NCBI GenBank assembly: GCA_018500065.2
Contig: JAHBAO020000291.1
Coordinates: forward strand, 1 to 7,249
From: Octadecabacter sp.
GTDB taxonomy: Bacteria > Pseudomonadota > Alphaproteobacteria > Rhodobacterales > Rhodobacteraceae
Direction: 5' to 3'
Length of the DNA: 7,249 nt
The position numbers and the translations under genes are program-made. The notes beneath the pieces are model-generated. The model saw only the letters and a program-made list of their open reading frames with translations. It was not told where the DNA came from and did not search any database. Position 1 is the first letter of the stretch, and each line of letters begins with the position of its first letter. Below, one piece after another: positions 1 to 6,163 of the stretch.

Positions 1-3000
1 CCAGAGCCGCCATAGATCCCGATCAGGTTCACTTCGCGCAGGTTAATTGCGTTGTCCAGCGTTGCTGCTTGCGCGACCGAGCCTGCCGTTGGGCCGCTTG
101 GGGCGACGGTGCGCGGCGCGACTGCGGCCACTTGTGTGGCAGCGCGCTGTTGGGTTTGCACCGCCCGCGCAACGATACGGTCCATATTGCGCGGTCGCGT
201 ATCAGGGCGCGAGGAGCGCGGCACGGCCTGCGCTGTCGGGTTCACAATCGGGTTCGGACGGTTTGCGGCTGCCTGCACCGCTGCGGCAATTTCAGGTGCG
301 ATCTGAAGGCCAACTGGCGCGGCAGGCGCGGGCGCGGGTTCAACTGCGGCCTCGTCGGGTTCTGGATCAGGCGTTGGGGTAGGTGCTGGCGCAAGACCTG
401 CAGGGCGGGTGCGCGGGCGGAACCCAGCCGCTTGATCAATGGTGAGTGCGCCAAGAACGGGTGTATTTGCCGCTGCTGCGGCTTCGGCTGCAGCAACAGC
501 GACTTGCTGGATGCTGGCAGGACGCGTTGTCGGACGGCGCGTATCCGTGCTGGGTGTTTGCGCGGTACTGGTAGTGAGTGCAGCCGCGATATCTTGCGTT
601 AGGCTGTCGATATCCGTTTGTGGCGCGACTGTCCCCGGACGGGCCGGTGGCAAGATCGGTGGCGGGCCAGAGATGACGTTCAAACCGTCAACGGGTGCAT
701 CGGTTGTCGGCAGGTCTGGCGTCACATCAACGGGAACCTCGGGTGTTGAAACGGCAGTTGGTGCAAGCGTGCCCGGGCGAACCGGTGGCAGAATGGAGGG
801 CGATCCAGCAAGAACCAGCAAGCCGTCTGTGGCGACAAGTGGCGTATCACCTGCGGCTAGGGCTTCGGCTTCTGGTGCGGGGGCAGGCGCGGCTGTGCCC
901 CTGCGCACGGGTGGTTCAATGGCGGGCCGGCCTGCGATCACGATGACGCCTGCGGGGGCATCTACAACGGGTGCAGCTTGTTCGGGGATAACGGCGGCGA
1001 GTTGGTCTTGCGGGGTGATTTCAGGCGCGACGGTTCCCGGGCGCGTCGGTGGGTTCAACGCAGGGCGTCCGATCATCACCAAGATACCGTCAGGCGTCAC
1101 AGCGCCCTCAGCGGTTGCGACGACAAGGCCTTCTTCATTGAAATCAAACTGTTGGCTTGGCGGTGGCGGATCAATCGGGGTCGCAATCACGGCATCACCG
1201 GCGACACTGCTTGCAGACGCCAGTGGGCTGGGTGGCACACGCACAACAGAAGACGGCGTAGAGGCGACCGTTAGCCCATCAAGGGACGTCGTGCGGGGAT
1301 TTAGGGGAATTCGGGGGGCCCTTTGCCACACACCTGTGGCAGCATAGATACGCGCGGCTTCCTCGGGGGTAAGGACCTGTCCCCCCGCGGGCGCAGTTGG
1401 TGCGGCCATAGCATCGGAAGCATCCAATGCGGCCACTTGATCGGCGTCGTCAGCTTGCGCTGCGGCCACCTCCGGAGCCGATGTCGGATCGACAGGGTCG
1501 GCTGCGATTTGTGTTTCTTCTGAGGACCCAAAGCCAAACCAGTGGGCGATGCCTTCTTCAGACAGAGCCGCAAACGCCGCGAATGCGAGAAGGAACAACA
1601 ACAGCACCGCTGTCAGGATCAGCCCGAGATAACGGGGTTTGCCGCCGACGACGACTTTGGGTTTCTTTTTGGGTTGCTTGCGTGCACCAAAAACCGTCAG
1701 CCGCGACTTTTCATCGGGCTTGTCGGCCGTGTCCGCGTCTTTGGTCGCGTCTGCCGCTTTTGCTTCAGCGCGCGCCATGCGTCGGCTGGCGAACATGCCA
1801 CCTACGGCGCCACCAACGGCTGTGGCCGCACCAAGCGCTGCGGCGGCGGCGCTGGGTTTGTCTTCCTTAGCTTCATCCGTGGTGTCGTCCCTCTCGGCGA
1901 CTGCACTGTCCTCGTGTGGTGCCGTCCACGACGCAGCTGAAACCGCTGCATCCGGCGAAAGCGCTGTCGGCGCTTCACCCGTTATCGCAATATCTGCCGC
2001 CGGCGCTTGGACATCGGGTGCTTTGGTTGTGATAGGCTGCGCAACAGGGGCCGCATCGTCACCACGGCTTGGTGCGGACAGCGGCGGCATCGGATCAGTG
2101 CCTTTTCCGGTCGGCACGGCCAAAGACGCTGGCGTTTGGCGGCTAAATGTCGGCTCGGTGCGCCCCTTGTCTTGGCCAGCAGAGGCGTCAGGGGCCACAA
2201 CAGGGTGCCCATCCGTGCGATCCGCGCGCAATGACGCAAACATCGGGGTAGGCGTTTCGTCTGTTGGCGCGTCTTCAGCGGGTGTGTCTTCGGTTGCGTC
2301 TTCGACAACGGGGTCGTCCGCAATTGGTGCGTCGCCAGCTTGGTCTTCGATTTCAAGGTCAGTGTCGCGCTCAGGCGTTGCAATGTCGTCTAACGCAGGT
2401 TCTTCAGCGGGAGCATTTTCAATCGTATCAGCTTCAGGCGCGGTGTCTTCTAATGCGGCTTCAATCGTTTCAACGTCAACCGCGACTGCATCAACCGCTG
2501 CTTGCGCGTCTGGCACTGGCACATCGACGGGCGTTTCAGGCTCTTGTTCGACCGGTGTTTCCGGCTCTGCGGGTGTTACGTCCGCGACGGTTTCCGGCTC
2601 TACTGCGGGCTCGGGCTCCGGAATCGAAACATCCGCAACCCCGGTAATCACAACCGAGTCGTCGTCGCGTTCTACGATTTGGCCCTCAACCGCGCCGAAA
2701 AAGGCCTCTCCGACAAAGGTGAACGGTTCTGGCACCGCGGCAAAGCTGTTTGGGTTGAACCCGTGTTCCGTGGCGAACTGTTGTGCTTCGCTCAGGGTTT
2801 CCTTGGCGACCGCCGCAACATAGGTCCGCCCGCCACCTTTGGTGAAATCATACACCAGTTCTTCGACAGGGTATGGCGTTGCTCCATGCAGGGCCTCGCG
2901 CACGTCGTCTAATTCAGCGCGGGTCGTGTCAAGGGCAAGGTATTTGATTTGATCATTTGGAATCAAAAGTTTGGTGGAAATGCCATTGGGTTCAAGGCTC

Positions 3001-3146
3001 TCGGCCGCACTCCGCAACCGGTCAAGTGATCCTGACAAATCGGCCGCATCCAACGCCACTTCACCGACAAGGTGCCACCCACCTGTGACGCGGCGCATCA
3101 AGCGCAGTCCGTCAAAGGACAATGACAAGGCGAAATTTGGTTTCAT
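1..3146 (-). CDS. Large bitopic membrane protein with repeat-rich periplasmic part (3' end outside window)
   Basis: The frame is open for 1048 codons from the ATG at 3146 to base 3 and runs off the window. An in-frame TAA lies 12 bases before the ATG, which fixes the start; the ribosome site is weak. Residues 1-155 form a compact domain. It contains TPYPVEELVYDF at 90-101, recalling the N-terminal cytoplasmic part of GspL/PilM-type secretion or pilus proteins (weak resemblance, inference). Residues 156 to about 430 are acidic, rich in Glu, Asp, Pro and Ala. An Ala/Gly stretch (about 433-450) and a Lys/Arg-rich stretch (455-505) precede one membrane segment at 507-529 (bases 1560-1628). The basic residues on the N-side put the N-terminus in the cytoplasm. 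The outer part has a YAATGVW motif (W607), four PP.RPGT.AP repeats and several RP..RP motifs. The last visible residues, NLREVNLIGIYG, look like the start of a PilP/GspC-type beta domain, probably about 40 residues from the end. The function is unknown; an envelope-spanning scaffold is plausible. Confidence 0.87.
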   Translation of the reverse strand, partial: MKPNFALSLSFDGLRLMRRVTGGWHLVGEVALDAADLSGSLDRLRSAAESLEPNGISTKLLIPNDQIKYLALDTTRAELDDVREALHGATPYPVEELVYDFTKGGGRTYVAAVAKETLSEAQQFATEHGFNPNSFAAVPEPFTFVGEAFFGAVEGQIVERDDDSVVITGVADVSIPEPEPAVEPETVADVTPAEPETPVEQEPETPVDVPVPDAQAAVDAVAVDVETIEAALEDTAPEADTIENAPAEEPALDDIATPERDTDLEIEDQAGDAPIADDPVVEDATEDTPAEDAPTDETPTPMFASLRADRTDGHPVVAPDASAGQDKGRTEPTFSRQTPASLAVPTGKGTDPMPPLSAPSRGDDAAPVAQPITTKAPDVQAPAADIAITGEAPTALSPDAAVSAASWTAPHEDSAVAERDDTTDEAKEDKPSAAAAALGAATAVGGAVGGMFASRRMARAEAKAADATKDADTADKPDEKSRLTVFGARKQPKKKPKVVVGGKPRYLGLILTAVLLLFLLAFAAFAALSEEGIAHWFGFGSSEETQIAADPVDPTSAPEVAAAQADDADQVAALDASDAMAAPTAPAGGQVLTPEEAARIYAATGVWQRAPRIPLNPRTTSLDGLTVASTPSSVVRVPPSPLASASSVAGDAVIATPIDPPPPSQQFDFNEEGLVVATAEGAVTPDGILVMIGRPALNPPTRPGTVAPEITPQDQLAAVIPEQAAPVVDAPAGVIVIAGRPAIEPPVRRGTAAPAPAPEAEALAAGDTPLVATDGLLVLAGSPSILPPVRPGTLAPTAVSTPEVPVDVTPDLPTTDAPVDGLNVISGPPPILPPARPGTVAPQTDIDSLTQDIAAALTTSTAQTPSTDTRRPTTRPASIQQVAVAAAEAAAAANTPVLGALTIDQAAGFRPRTRPAGLAPAPTPTPDPEPDEAAVEPAPAPAAPVGLQIAPEIAAAVQAAANRPNPIVNPTAQAVPRSSRPDTRPRNMDRIVARAVQTQQRAATQVAAVAPRTVAPSGPTAGSVAQAATLDNAINLREVNLIGIYGGS
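621..1100 (-). repeat. Four tandem degenerate protein repeats (DGL.V..G.P.I.PP.RPGT.AP) inside the large gene
   Basis: The periplasmic half of the large protein repeats a unit of roughly 30 conserved residues. The pattern is Asp-Gly-hydrophobic-x-Val, Gly-x-Pro-x-Ile/Leu, Pro-Pro-x-Arg-Pro-Gly-Thr-x-Ala-Pro. The aligned Thr codons start at 1034, 896, 770 and 632, giving periods of 46, 42 and 46 residues. The second copy has Arg in place of the Pro of RPGT. A weaker relative may sit before the first copy (LDGLTVAS...VVRVPP) and another after the last (TRPAGLAPAP, near 396). Codons differ between copies, so this is an old protein repeat kept by selection and not a recent DNA duplication. Confidence 0.8.
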
Positions 3147-3184
3147 TGGCGAGGCTTAGCATCCTGTCGCGGGGCTGAAAACTC

Positions 3185-3207
3185 CCCTTGTTCTTGCCAT
3201 ACAAGGG
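3185..3207. repeat. Perfect inverted repeat, 7-bp arms, possible operator
   Basis: CCCTTGT at 3185-3191 and ACAAGGG at 3201-3207 are perfect inverted copies separated by 9 bases. The element overlaps the weak -10 box proposed for the large minus-strand gene and lies in that gene's predicted leader. It could be a binding site for a dimeric regulator or a small hairpin in the leader RNA. No run of T follows on either strand, so a terminator is unlikely. Confidence 0.45.
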
Positions 3208-3304
3208 TACAGCAAGCTTTCGCCCACGCCAAGCGCGAGTTTGTATGATTTTATTCCAAGGATAGCGAAGTGGGCTGCGTCAGATAAGATGAAGCATTCA
3301 CATT

Positions 3305-3308
3305 GGAG
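3305..3308 (+). promoter_or_regulatory. Ribosome binding site of the SIMPL gene
   Basis: GGAG lies 6 bases before the ATG at 3315. An in-frame TTG at 3303 overlaps this site and has no ribosome site of its own, so the ATG is the chosen start. Confidence 0.7.
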
Positions 3309-3314
3309 TCTTTT

Positions 3315-4031
3315 ATGCGTTCGTACATTGCCCTGAGCCTTTTAACCGCCACCCTCGCGGTCGCCGCCTTTGCAGCGCCAGTCGCTGCACAAGAGCGTTC
3401 GATCACAGTCACGGGGCGCGGTGAAATCAGCGTTGAGCCGGATATGGCAACCGTGATTGTCGGCGTGCAAACCGAAGCAGAAGTCGCGGCAACTGCGCTT
3501 GATAAAGCCAGTGCTGCGACGGCTGCGATTCTGGCAACGTTAGATGGGGAAGGGGTGTTGGCTGACGACATCCGCAGCGGCGCGATCCGCCTAAACCCGC
3601 GGTACAGCCAGCGCGTCTTGGCCTCGGGGACGCAGATCAGCGGATATCAGGCGGTGAACTCGGTTGAAGTACGGGTGAATGATCTGGACCGTTTGGGCAG
3701 CCTGTTGGCCGCCGTGGTCGGCGATGGCGCAAATCGTTTGGATGGCGTGCGCTTTGGGTTGCAGAACCCTGCGGAAGCCACGGACGAAGCCCGTCGCCGC
3801 GCGGTTGCAGAAGGCGCGCGTTTGGCGGCGCTTTATGCTGAAGCGGCAGGTGTGACTGTCGGGGCGCTTCAGATGCTGAGCGAAGTTGGTGGCGGTGGCT
3901 ATCGCCCAATGGAGGCGGAAACCCGCCAAATGGAATTAGCCGCGTCGTCACCGCAATACGATGTTCCGGTTTCACCGGGGAAAATAGAGCTGAACGCAGC
4001 AGTTGTGATGGTCTACGCGATTGCTGACTAA
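3315..4031 (+). CDS. SIMPL domain-containing protein (DUF541, YggE-like), secreted
   Basis: This is a 238-residue protein with a clear signal peptide: Met-Arg, a hydrophobic stretch at 4-21, and likely cleavage after Val-Ala-Ala at 23-25. The mature protein is therefore exported to the periplasm. It starts with ITVTGRGEISVEPDMATV, the typical opening of SIMPL/DUF541 proteins, and continues with ISGYQAVNSVEVRV and the strand-helix pattern of the family. The length is normal for the family. Family members include E. coli YggE, which is linked to reduced oxidative stress, and BP26 of Brucella, which forms oligomers; the biochemical role is not settled. The gene is divergent from the long membrane protein gene. 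Its TAA overlaps the stop of the convergent gene, and I see no terminator before that overlap, so its transcript probably runs antisense into the neighbour. Family assignment is firm; function is open. Confidence 0.93.
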   Translation: MRSYIALSLLTATLAVAAFAAPVAAQERSITVTGRGEISVEPDMATVIVGVQTEAEVAATALDKASAATAAILATLDGEGVLADDIRSGAIRLNPRYSQRVLASGTQISGYQAVNSVEVRVNDLDRLGSLLAAVVGDGANRLDGVRFGLQNPAEATDEARRRAVAEGARLAALYAEAAGVTVGALQMLSEVGGGGYRPMEAETRQMELAASSPQYDVPVSPGKIELNAAVVMVYAIAD

Positions 4032-4537
4032 GGCGCGTTTCGGTTCTGAAGGAACGATGCGGCATCAAGAATGGTGGTTGTTAAGGTATCAAAAAAATCC
4101 GGTTGCGTGACGTCAATCAGCTCAATGTGCGGGGCGGCGGTTTCAAGGTCGCCCTCGCGCGCAGATTTCGCTGAAACAAGCGTGCTTTGGTTGCCCAGAA
4201 GCTCACGGTGGCTCGCGCCGGTGCCGTGTTTTAGGACATTGATCATCAGGTAATGTTGGTGAAGCCGATCAGCGAGGTCCGCTTGTCCGACATCCAGCAA
4301 AGCCGCTTTGACCTTGCGCGACAACGGGCCGCGTTTGAAATAACGCTGCATGCGCGCCTCAAAAACCGAAAAGATGTCGATCGCGGCGGCACCGATGTCC
4401 GTCGCTGCAGCCATCAAATCGGCGTCAGCGTTTTCGCAGTCCTGCTGGGCACGCGCTTCGGCAATGCGGTTCTGTGATACGTCGGCGGCGCTTTGCGCGG
4501 CTGCGACCAGTTCGGATAGGCTTTGCCACGCGTCCAT
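4028..4537 (-). CDS. Conserved-looking hypothetical protein, all-helical, 169 residues
   Basis: I do not recognise this protein. The start chosen is the ATG at 4537 (MDAWQSL), because AGGAG at 4549-4545 stands 7 bases before it. The ATG at 4543 lies only one base from that site, and the ATG at 4567 has none. There is no signal peptide or membrane segment, so it is probably cytosolic. It reads as mostly alpha-helical: a long Ala/Gln-rich helix at 5-50, then FSVFEARMQRYFKRGPLS at 56-73, and a His- and Lys-rich core with LMINVLKHGTGASHREL at 97-113. That core faintly recalls HEPN-like helical proteins, but the match is too weak for a functional call. The gene lies downstream of metY on the same strand but behind a strong terminator, so it likely has its own promoter. 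A weak candidate is TTGTGG at 4598-4593 and CATAGC at 4575-4570, spaced 17 bases. Confidence 0.82.
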   Translation of the reverse strand: MDAWQSLSELVAAAQSAADVSQNRIAEARAQQDCENADADLMAAATDIGAAAIDIFSVFEARMQRYFKRGPLSRKVKAALLDVGQADLADRLHQHYLMINVLKHGTGASHRELLGNQSTLVSAKSAREGDLETAAPHIELIDVTQPDFFDTLTTTILDAASFLQNRNAP

Positions 4538-4544
4538 CTTCATT

Positions 4545-4549
4545 CTCCT
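4545..4549 (-). promoter_or_regulatory. Ribosome binding site deciding the start of the 169-residue gene
   Basis: AGGAG on the minus strand, within AGAGGAGA, is 7 bases before the ATG at 4537 and 1 base before the ATG at 4543. The spacing favours the inner ATG. Confidence 0.65.
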
Positions 4550-4596
4550 CTGAGTTTGCACCCCCATAAGCTATGCAGCAGGGCACCAACACCCAC

Positions 4597-4625
4597 AAAA
4601 AAGGGCCCTGCGACAGGGCCCTTTT
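4597..4625 (-). terminator. Intrinsic terminator of metY
   Basis: A perfect 12-bp stem (AAAAGGGCCCTG at 4599-4610, CAGGGCCCTTTT at 4614-4625) closes a 3-base loop. Read on the minus strand, it is followed by six consecutive T residues (complement of A 4597-4602) and starts 21 bases after the metY stop. This is a textbook rho-independent terminator. On the plus strand there are only four T residues after the GC stem, so it could act weakly in that direction too. Confidence 0.92.
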
Positions 4626-4646
4626 CAAACGCGATGGTATTGAAGT

Positions 4647-5939
4647 TTATGCGGTCGCCTTCGCAAGTGCCTGATCCAGATCTGCGATCAAATCATCCGC
4701 ATCCTCAAGACCGATTGAGACGCGCACAACGCTCGGGCCTGCAGACGCGGCCTCTTGTTGTTCGGCGGTCAATTGGCGGTGCGTTGTTGATGCTGGGTGG
4801 ATGATAAGGGAACGTGTATCTCCCAAGTTCGCCACGTGGCTAAAAATTTCCAATGAATCCACAAGCTTGACGCAGGACTCGTATCCGCCCTTCACAGCAA
4901 ACGTGAACAATGCGGACGCCCCACGTGGACAGACATCTTTGACGCGGTGGAAATACGGGGACGATTCCAATCCGGCGTAGGTGACGTAGTCAACGCGGTC
5001 ATCGTTCTCCAGCCAGTTGGCCAGCTTTGTCGCGTTCTCAACATGGCGATCCATGCGCAAAGAAAGCGTTTCGATGCCCAGCAACGTGTAGTGTGCCGCC
5101 TGCGGGTTCATCGTCATACCAAGATCACGCAGGCCAATTGCAATGCCGTGGAACGTGTAGGCCAGTGGGCCGAAGGTCTCGGCGAACTTCATCCCGTGAT
5201 AGGCGGGCTCTGGCTCGCTGAGGGATGGGAACTTGTCGGATGCGGCCCAATCAAACTTGCCGCTGTCCACAACACAGCCCCCAGTTACGGACCCATTGCC
5301 CGTGAGGTATTTCGTGGTCGAATGCACAACCAGTGTCGCGCCCAGCTCAATCGGACGGCACAGGTAGGGCGTGGCTGTCGTGTTGTCGATGATCAGCGGG
5401 ATGCCTGCAGCGTCCGCAATGTCAGCAATCGCACGCACGTCCATGATGTAGCCACCCGGGTTGGCAATCGCCTCGCCAAAGACCGCGCGGGTGTTATCAT
5501 CAATGGCGGCTTTCACGGCTGCCGTGTCATCCATATCGACAAACTTGGCTTCCCAGCCAAACCGCTTGATCGTTTGGGAAAACTGCGTAACCGAGCCCCC
5601 ATAAAGGCGCGTAGACACCACAACGTTCTTACCCGGTGACATGATCGGAAACAGTGCCATCAACTGCGCCGCATGTCCCGAAGAACAACACACCGCACCC
5701 GCGCCACCCTCAAGCGTCGCAATGCGTTCTTGCAAAACCGCAACGGTCGGGTTGGTCAGGCGCGAATAGATGTAGCCAACCTCTTGCAGGTTAAACAACG
5801 CCGCCGCGTGATCTGCATCGCGAAACACATAGGCCGTGGACTGATAAATCGGCGTATTACGCGCACCTGTGGCCGGATCAGGGCGGGCGCCCGCATGGAT
5901 TTGTAACGTATCAAAGCCGTAAGACGGGGTATCGGTCAT
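4647..5939 (-). CDS. metY: O-acetylhomoserine sulfhydrylase (aminocarboxypropyltransferase), PLP enzyme
   Basis: This 430-residue protein belongs to the Cys/Met-metabolism PLP family (fold type I) and has the length typical of MetY. It would convert O-acetyl-L-homoserine and sulfide to L-homocysteine and acetate in the cytosol, for methionine synthesis. Visible signatures are YIYSRLTNPT (57-66; the family's Tyr and Arg that contact PLP phosphate from the partner subunit), CCSSGHAA (84-91), LYGG (112-115), the PLP-ring Asp in LIIDNTTATP (D185), the Schiff-base lysine in HSTTKYLTG (K210), and the carboxylate-binding region GDTRSLIIHPASTTH (373-387) followed by VVRVSIGLE (404-412). The start is supported by GGAG 7 bases before the ATG. 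The gene has its own candidate promoter and a strong terminator, so it is probably monocistronic. Related family members such as MetZ or cystathionine enzymes are usually nearer 390-400 residues, which favours MetY. The symbol follows family usage. Confidence 0.95.
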   Translation of the reverse strand: MTDTPSYGFDTLQIHAGARPDPATGARNTPIYQSTAYVFRDADHAAALFNLQEVGYIYSRLTNPTVAVLQERIATLEGGAGAVCCSSGHAAQLMALFPIMSPGKNVVVSTRLYGGSVTQFSQTIKRFGWEAKFVDMDDTAAVKAAIDDNTRAVFGEAIANPGGYIMDVRAIADIADAAGIPLIIDNTTATPYLCRPIELGATLVVHSTTKYLTGNGSVTGGCVVDSGKFDWAASDKFPSLSEPEPAYHGMKFAETFGPLAYTFHGIAIGLRDLGMTMNPQAAHYTLLGIETLSLRMDRHVENATKLANWLENDDRVDYVTYAGLESSPYFHRVKDVCPRGASALFTFAVKGGYESCVKLVDSLEIFSHVANLGDTRSLIIHPASTTHRQLTAEQQEAASAGPSVVRVSIGLEDADDLIADLDQALAKATA

Positions 5940-5962
5940 GGGGTCTCTCCAAGGGTAAAGTT

Positions 5963-6016
5963 GCCGCCACGTTAGGGAATAACCACCAGAACCTCAATCA
6001 CATGCGCAGCCACGTT
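5963..6016. repeat. Pair of 11-bp direct repeats (GCNGCCACGTT) flanking the metY promoter
   Basis: GCCGCCACGTT at 5963-5973 and GCAGCCACGTT at 6006-6016 match at 10 of 11 bases and are offset by 43 bases, about four helical turns. One copy covers the proposed -10 box and the other lies upstream of the proposed -35 box. This suits a regulator binding two sites on the same face of the helix, but chance is possible. Confidence 0.45.
5969..5997 (-). promoter_or_regulatory. Candidate sigma-70 promoter of metY
   Basis: On the minus strand, TTGAGG (5997-5992) and TAACGT (5974-5969) are separated by exactly 17 bases. The predicted start near 5962 gives a leader of only about 22 bases. The -10 box overlaps the proximal copy of an 11-bp direct repeat. 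The match to consensus is 4/6 and 3/6, so this is a plausible candidate only. Confidence 0.4.
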
Positions 6017-6030
6017 CTATTGCCTTTGTT

Positions 6031-6138
6031 TCTCAAATATCCTCGGGGGGCCGAAGGCGGGGGCAGACAGCCCCCTCAGGTCTTAAACCCCACGCTTCGC
6101 AAAAGGTGGGGCACCGCGGATTTTTCTTCAAAATCCGC
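6031..6138. repeat. Intergenic hairpin cluster resembling a Rhodobacterales repeat element
   Basis: Three stems lie in a row. GGGGGC (6059-6064) pairs with GCCCCC (6070-6075) over a 5-base loop. CCCCAC (6088-6093) pairs with GTGGGG (6106-6111). GCGGATTTT (6116-6124) pairs perfectly with AAAATCCGC (6130-6138) over a 5-base loop. The block opens with TCTCAAATATCCTCGGGGGG, a phrase I recall from intergenic regions of many Rhodobacteraceae genomes, so it may be a dispersed REP-like element. That recollection cannot be tested here. The block fills the gap between metY and the glycosyltransferase-like gene and contains no gene. Confidence 0.55.
6088..6111 (-). terminator. Possible weak terminator after the glycosyltransferase-like gene
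   Basis: Read on the minus strand, a six-pair GC-rich stem CCCCAC/GTGGGG is followed by GTTTAAG. The T run is only three bases, so termination would be weak, but no better candidate follows this gene's stop codon. The neighbouring hairpin at 6116-6138 has no T run after it. Confidence 0.3.
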
Positions 6139-6163
6139 CCCCGCCCGCCGCAGGCGCAGCGCG

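Larger units (their letters stand above)
3147..3314. promoter_or_regulatory. Divergent promoter region between the large membrane protein gene and the SIMPL gene
   Basis: These 168 bases separate two divergently transcribed genes and are more AT-rich than the flanks. For the minus-strand gene, TTGGCG (3232-3227) and TACCCT (3209-3204) are spaced 17 bases apart and could be a poor sigma-70 promoter. For the plus-strand gene, TAAGAT at 3285-3290 is a possible -10 box with no convincing -35 partner. No ORF in the gap is worth calling. Confidence 0.4.

Noticed and set aside
621..1100. CRISPR or DNA-level tandem repeat array
   Set aside because: The similarity is at protein level with many synonymous and other differences. 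Units are not identical and lie in a continuous reading frame.
439..1347. A 302-codon plus-strand ORF rich in Gly, Ala, Ser and Thr
   Set aside because: It is the antisense shadow of the GC-rich, repeat-bearing part of the large minus-strand gene, has no ribosome site, and its composition follows from the Pro/Ala/Arg-rich opposite strand.
1639..2823. A 394-codon plus-strand ORF resembling a Ser/Ala-rich surface protein
   Set aside because: It lies wholly opposite the large minus-strand gene. Its Ser/Ala/Thr bias is the complement of acidic Glu/Asp/Ala/Pro codons, and it has no domain or start signal.
3303..3314. TTG start giving four extra residues on the SIMPL protein
   Set aside because: The TTG overlaps the GGAG ribosome site used by the ATG at 3315, and the extra residues (MESF) would precede a normal signal peptide.
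4947..5639. A 230-codon plus-strand ORF
   Set aside because: It is antisense to metY, whose protein is unmistakable, and has no recognisable domain.
5940..6040. SAM-II type riboswitch upstream of metY
   Set aside because: These are common before alphaproteobacterial methionine genes, but the minus strand lacks the expected pseudoknot pattern and the GCTAAA segment near the ribosome site. The candidate promoter also leaves only about 22 bases of leader.
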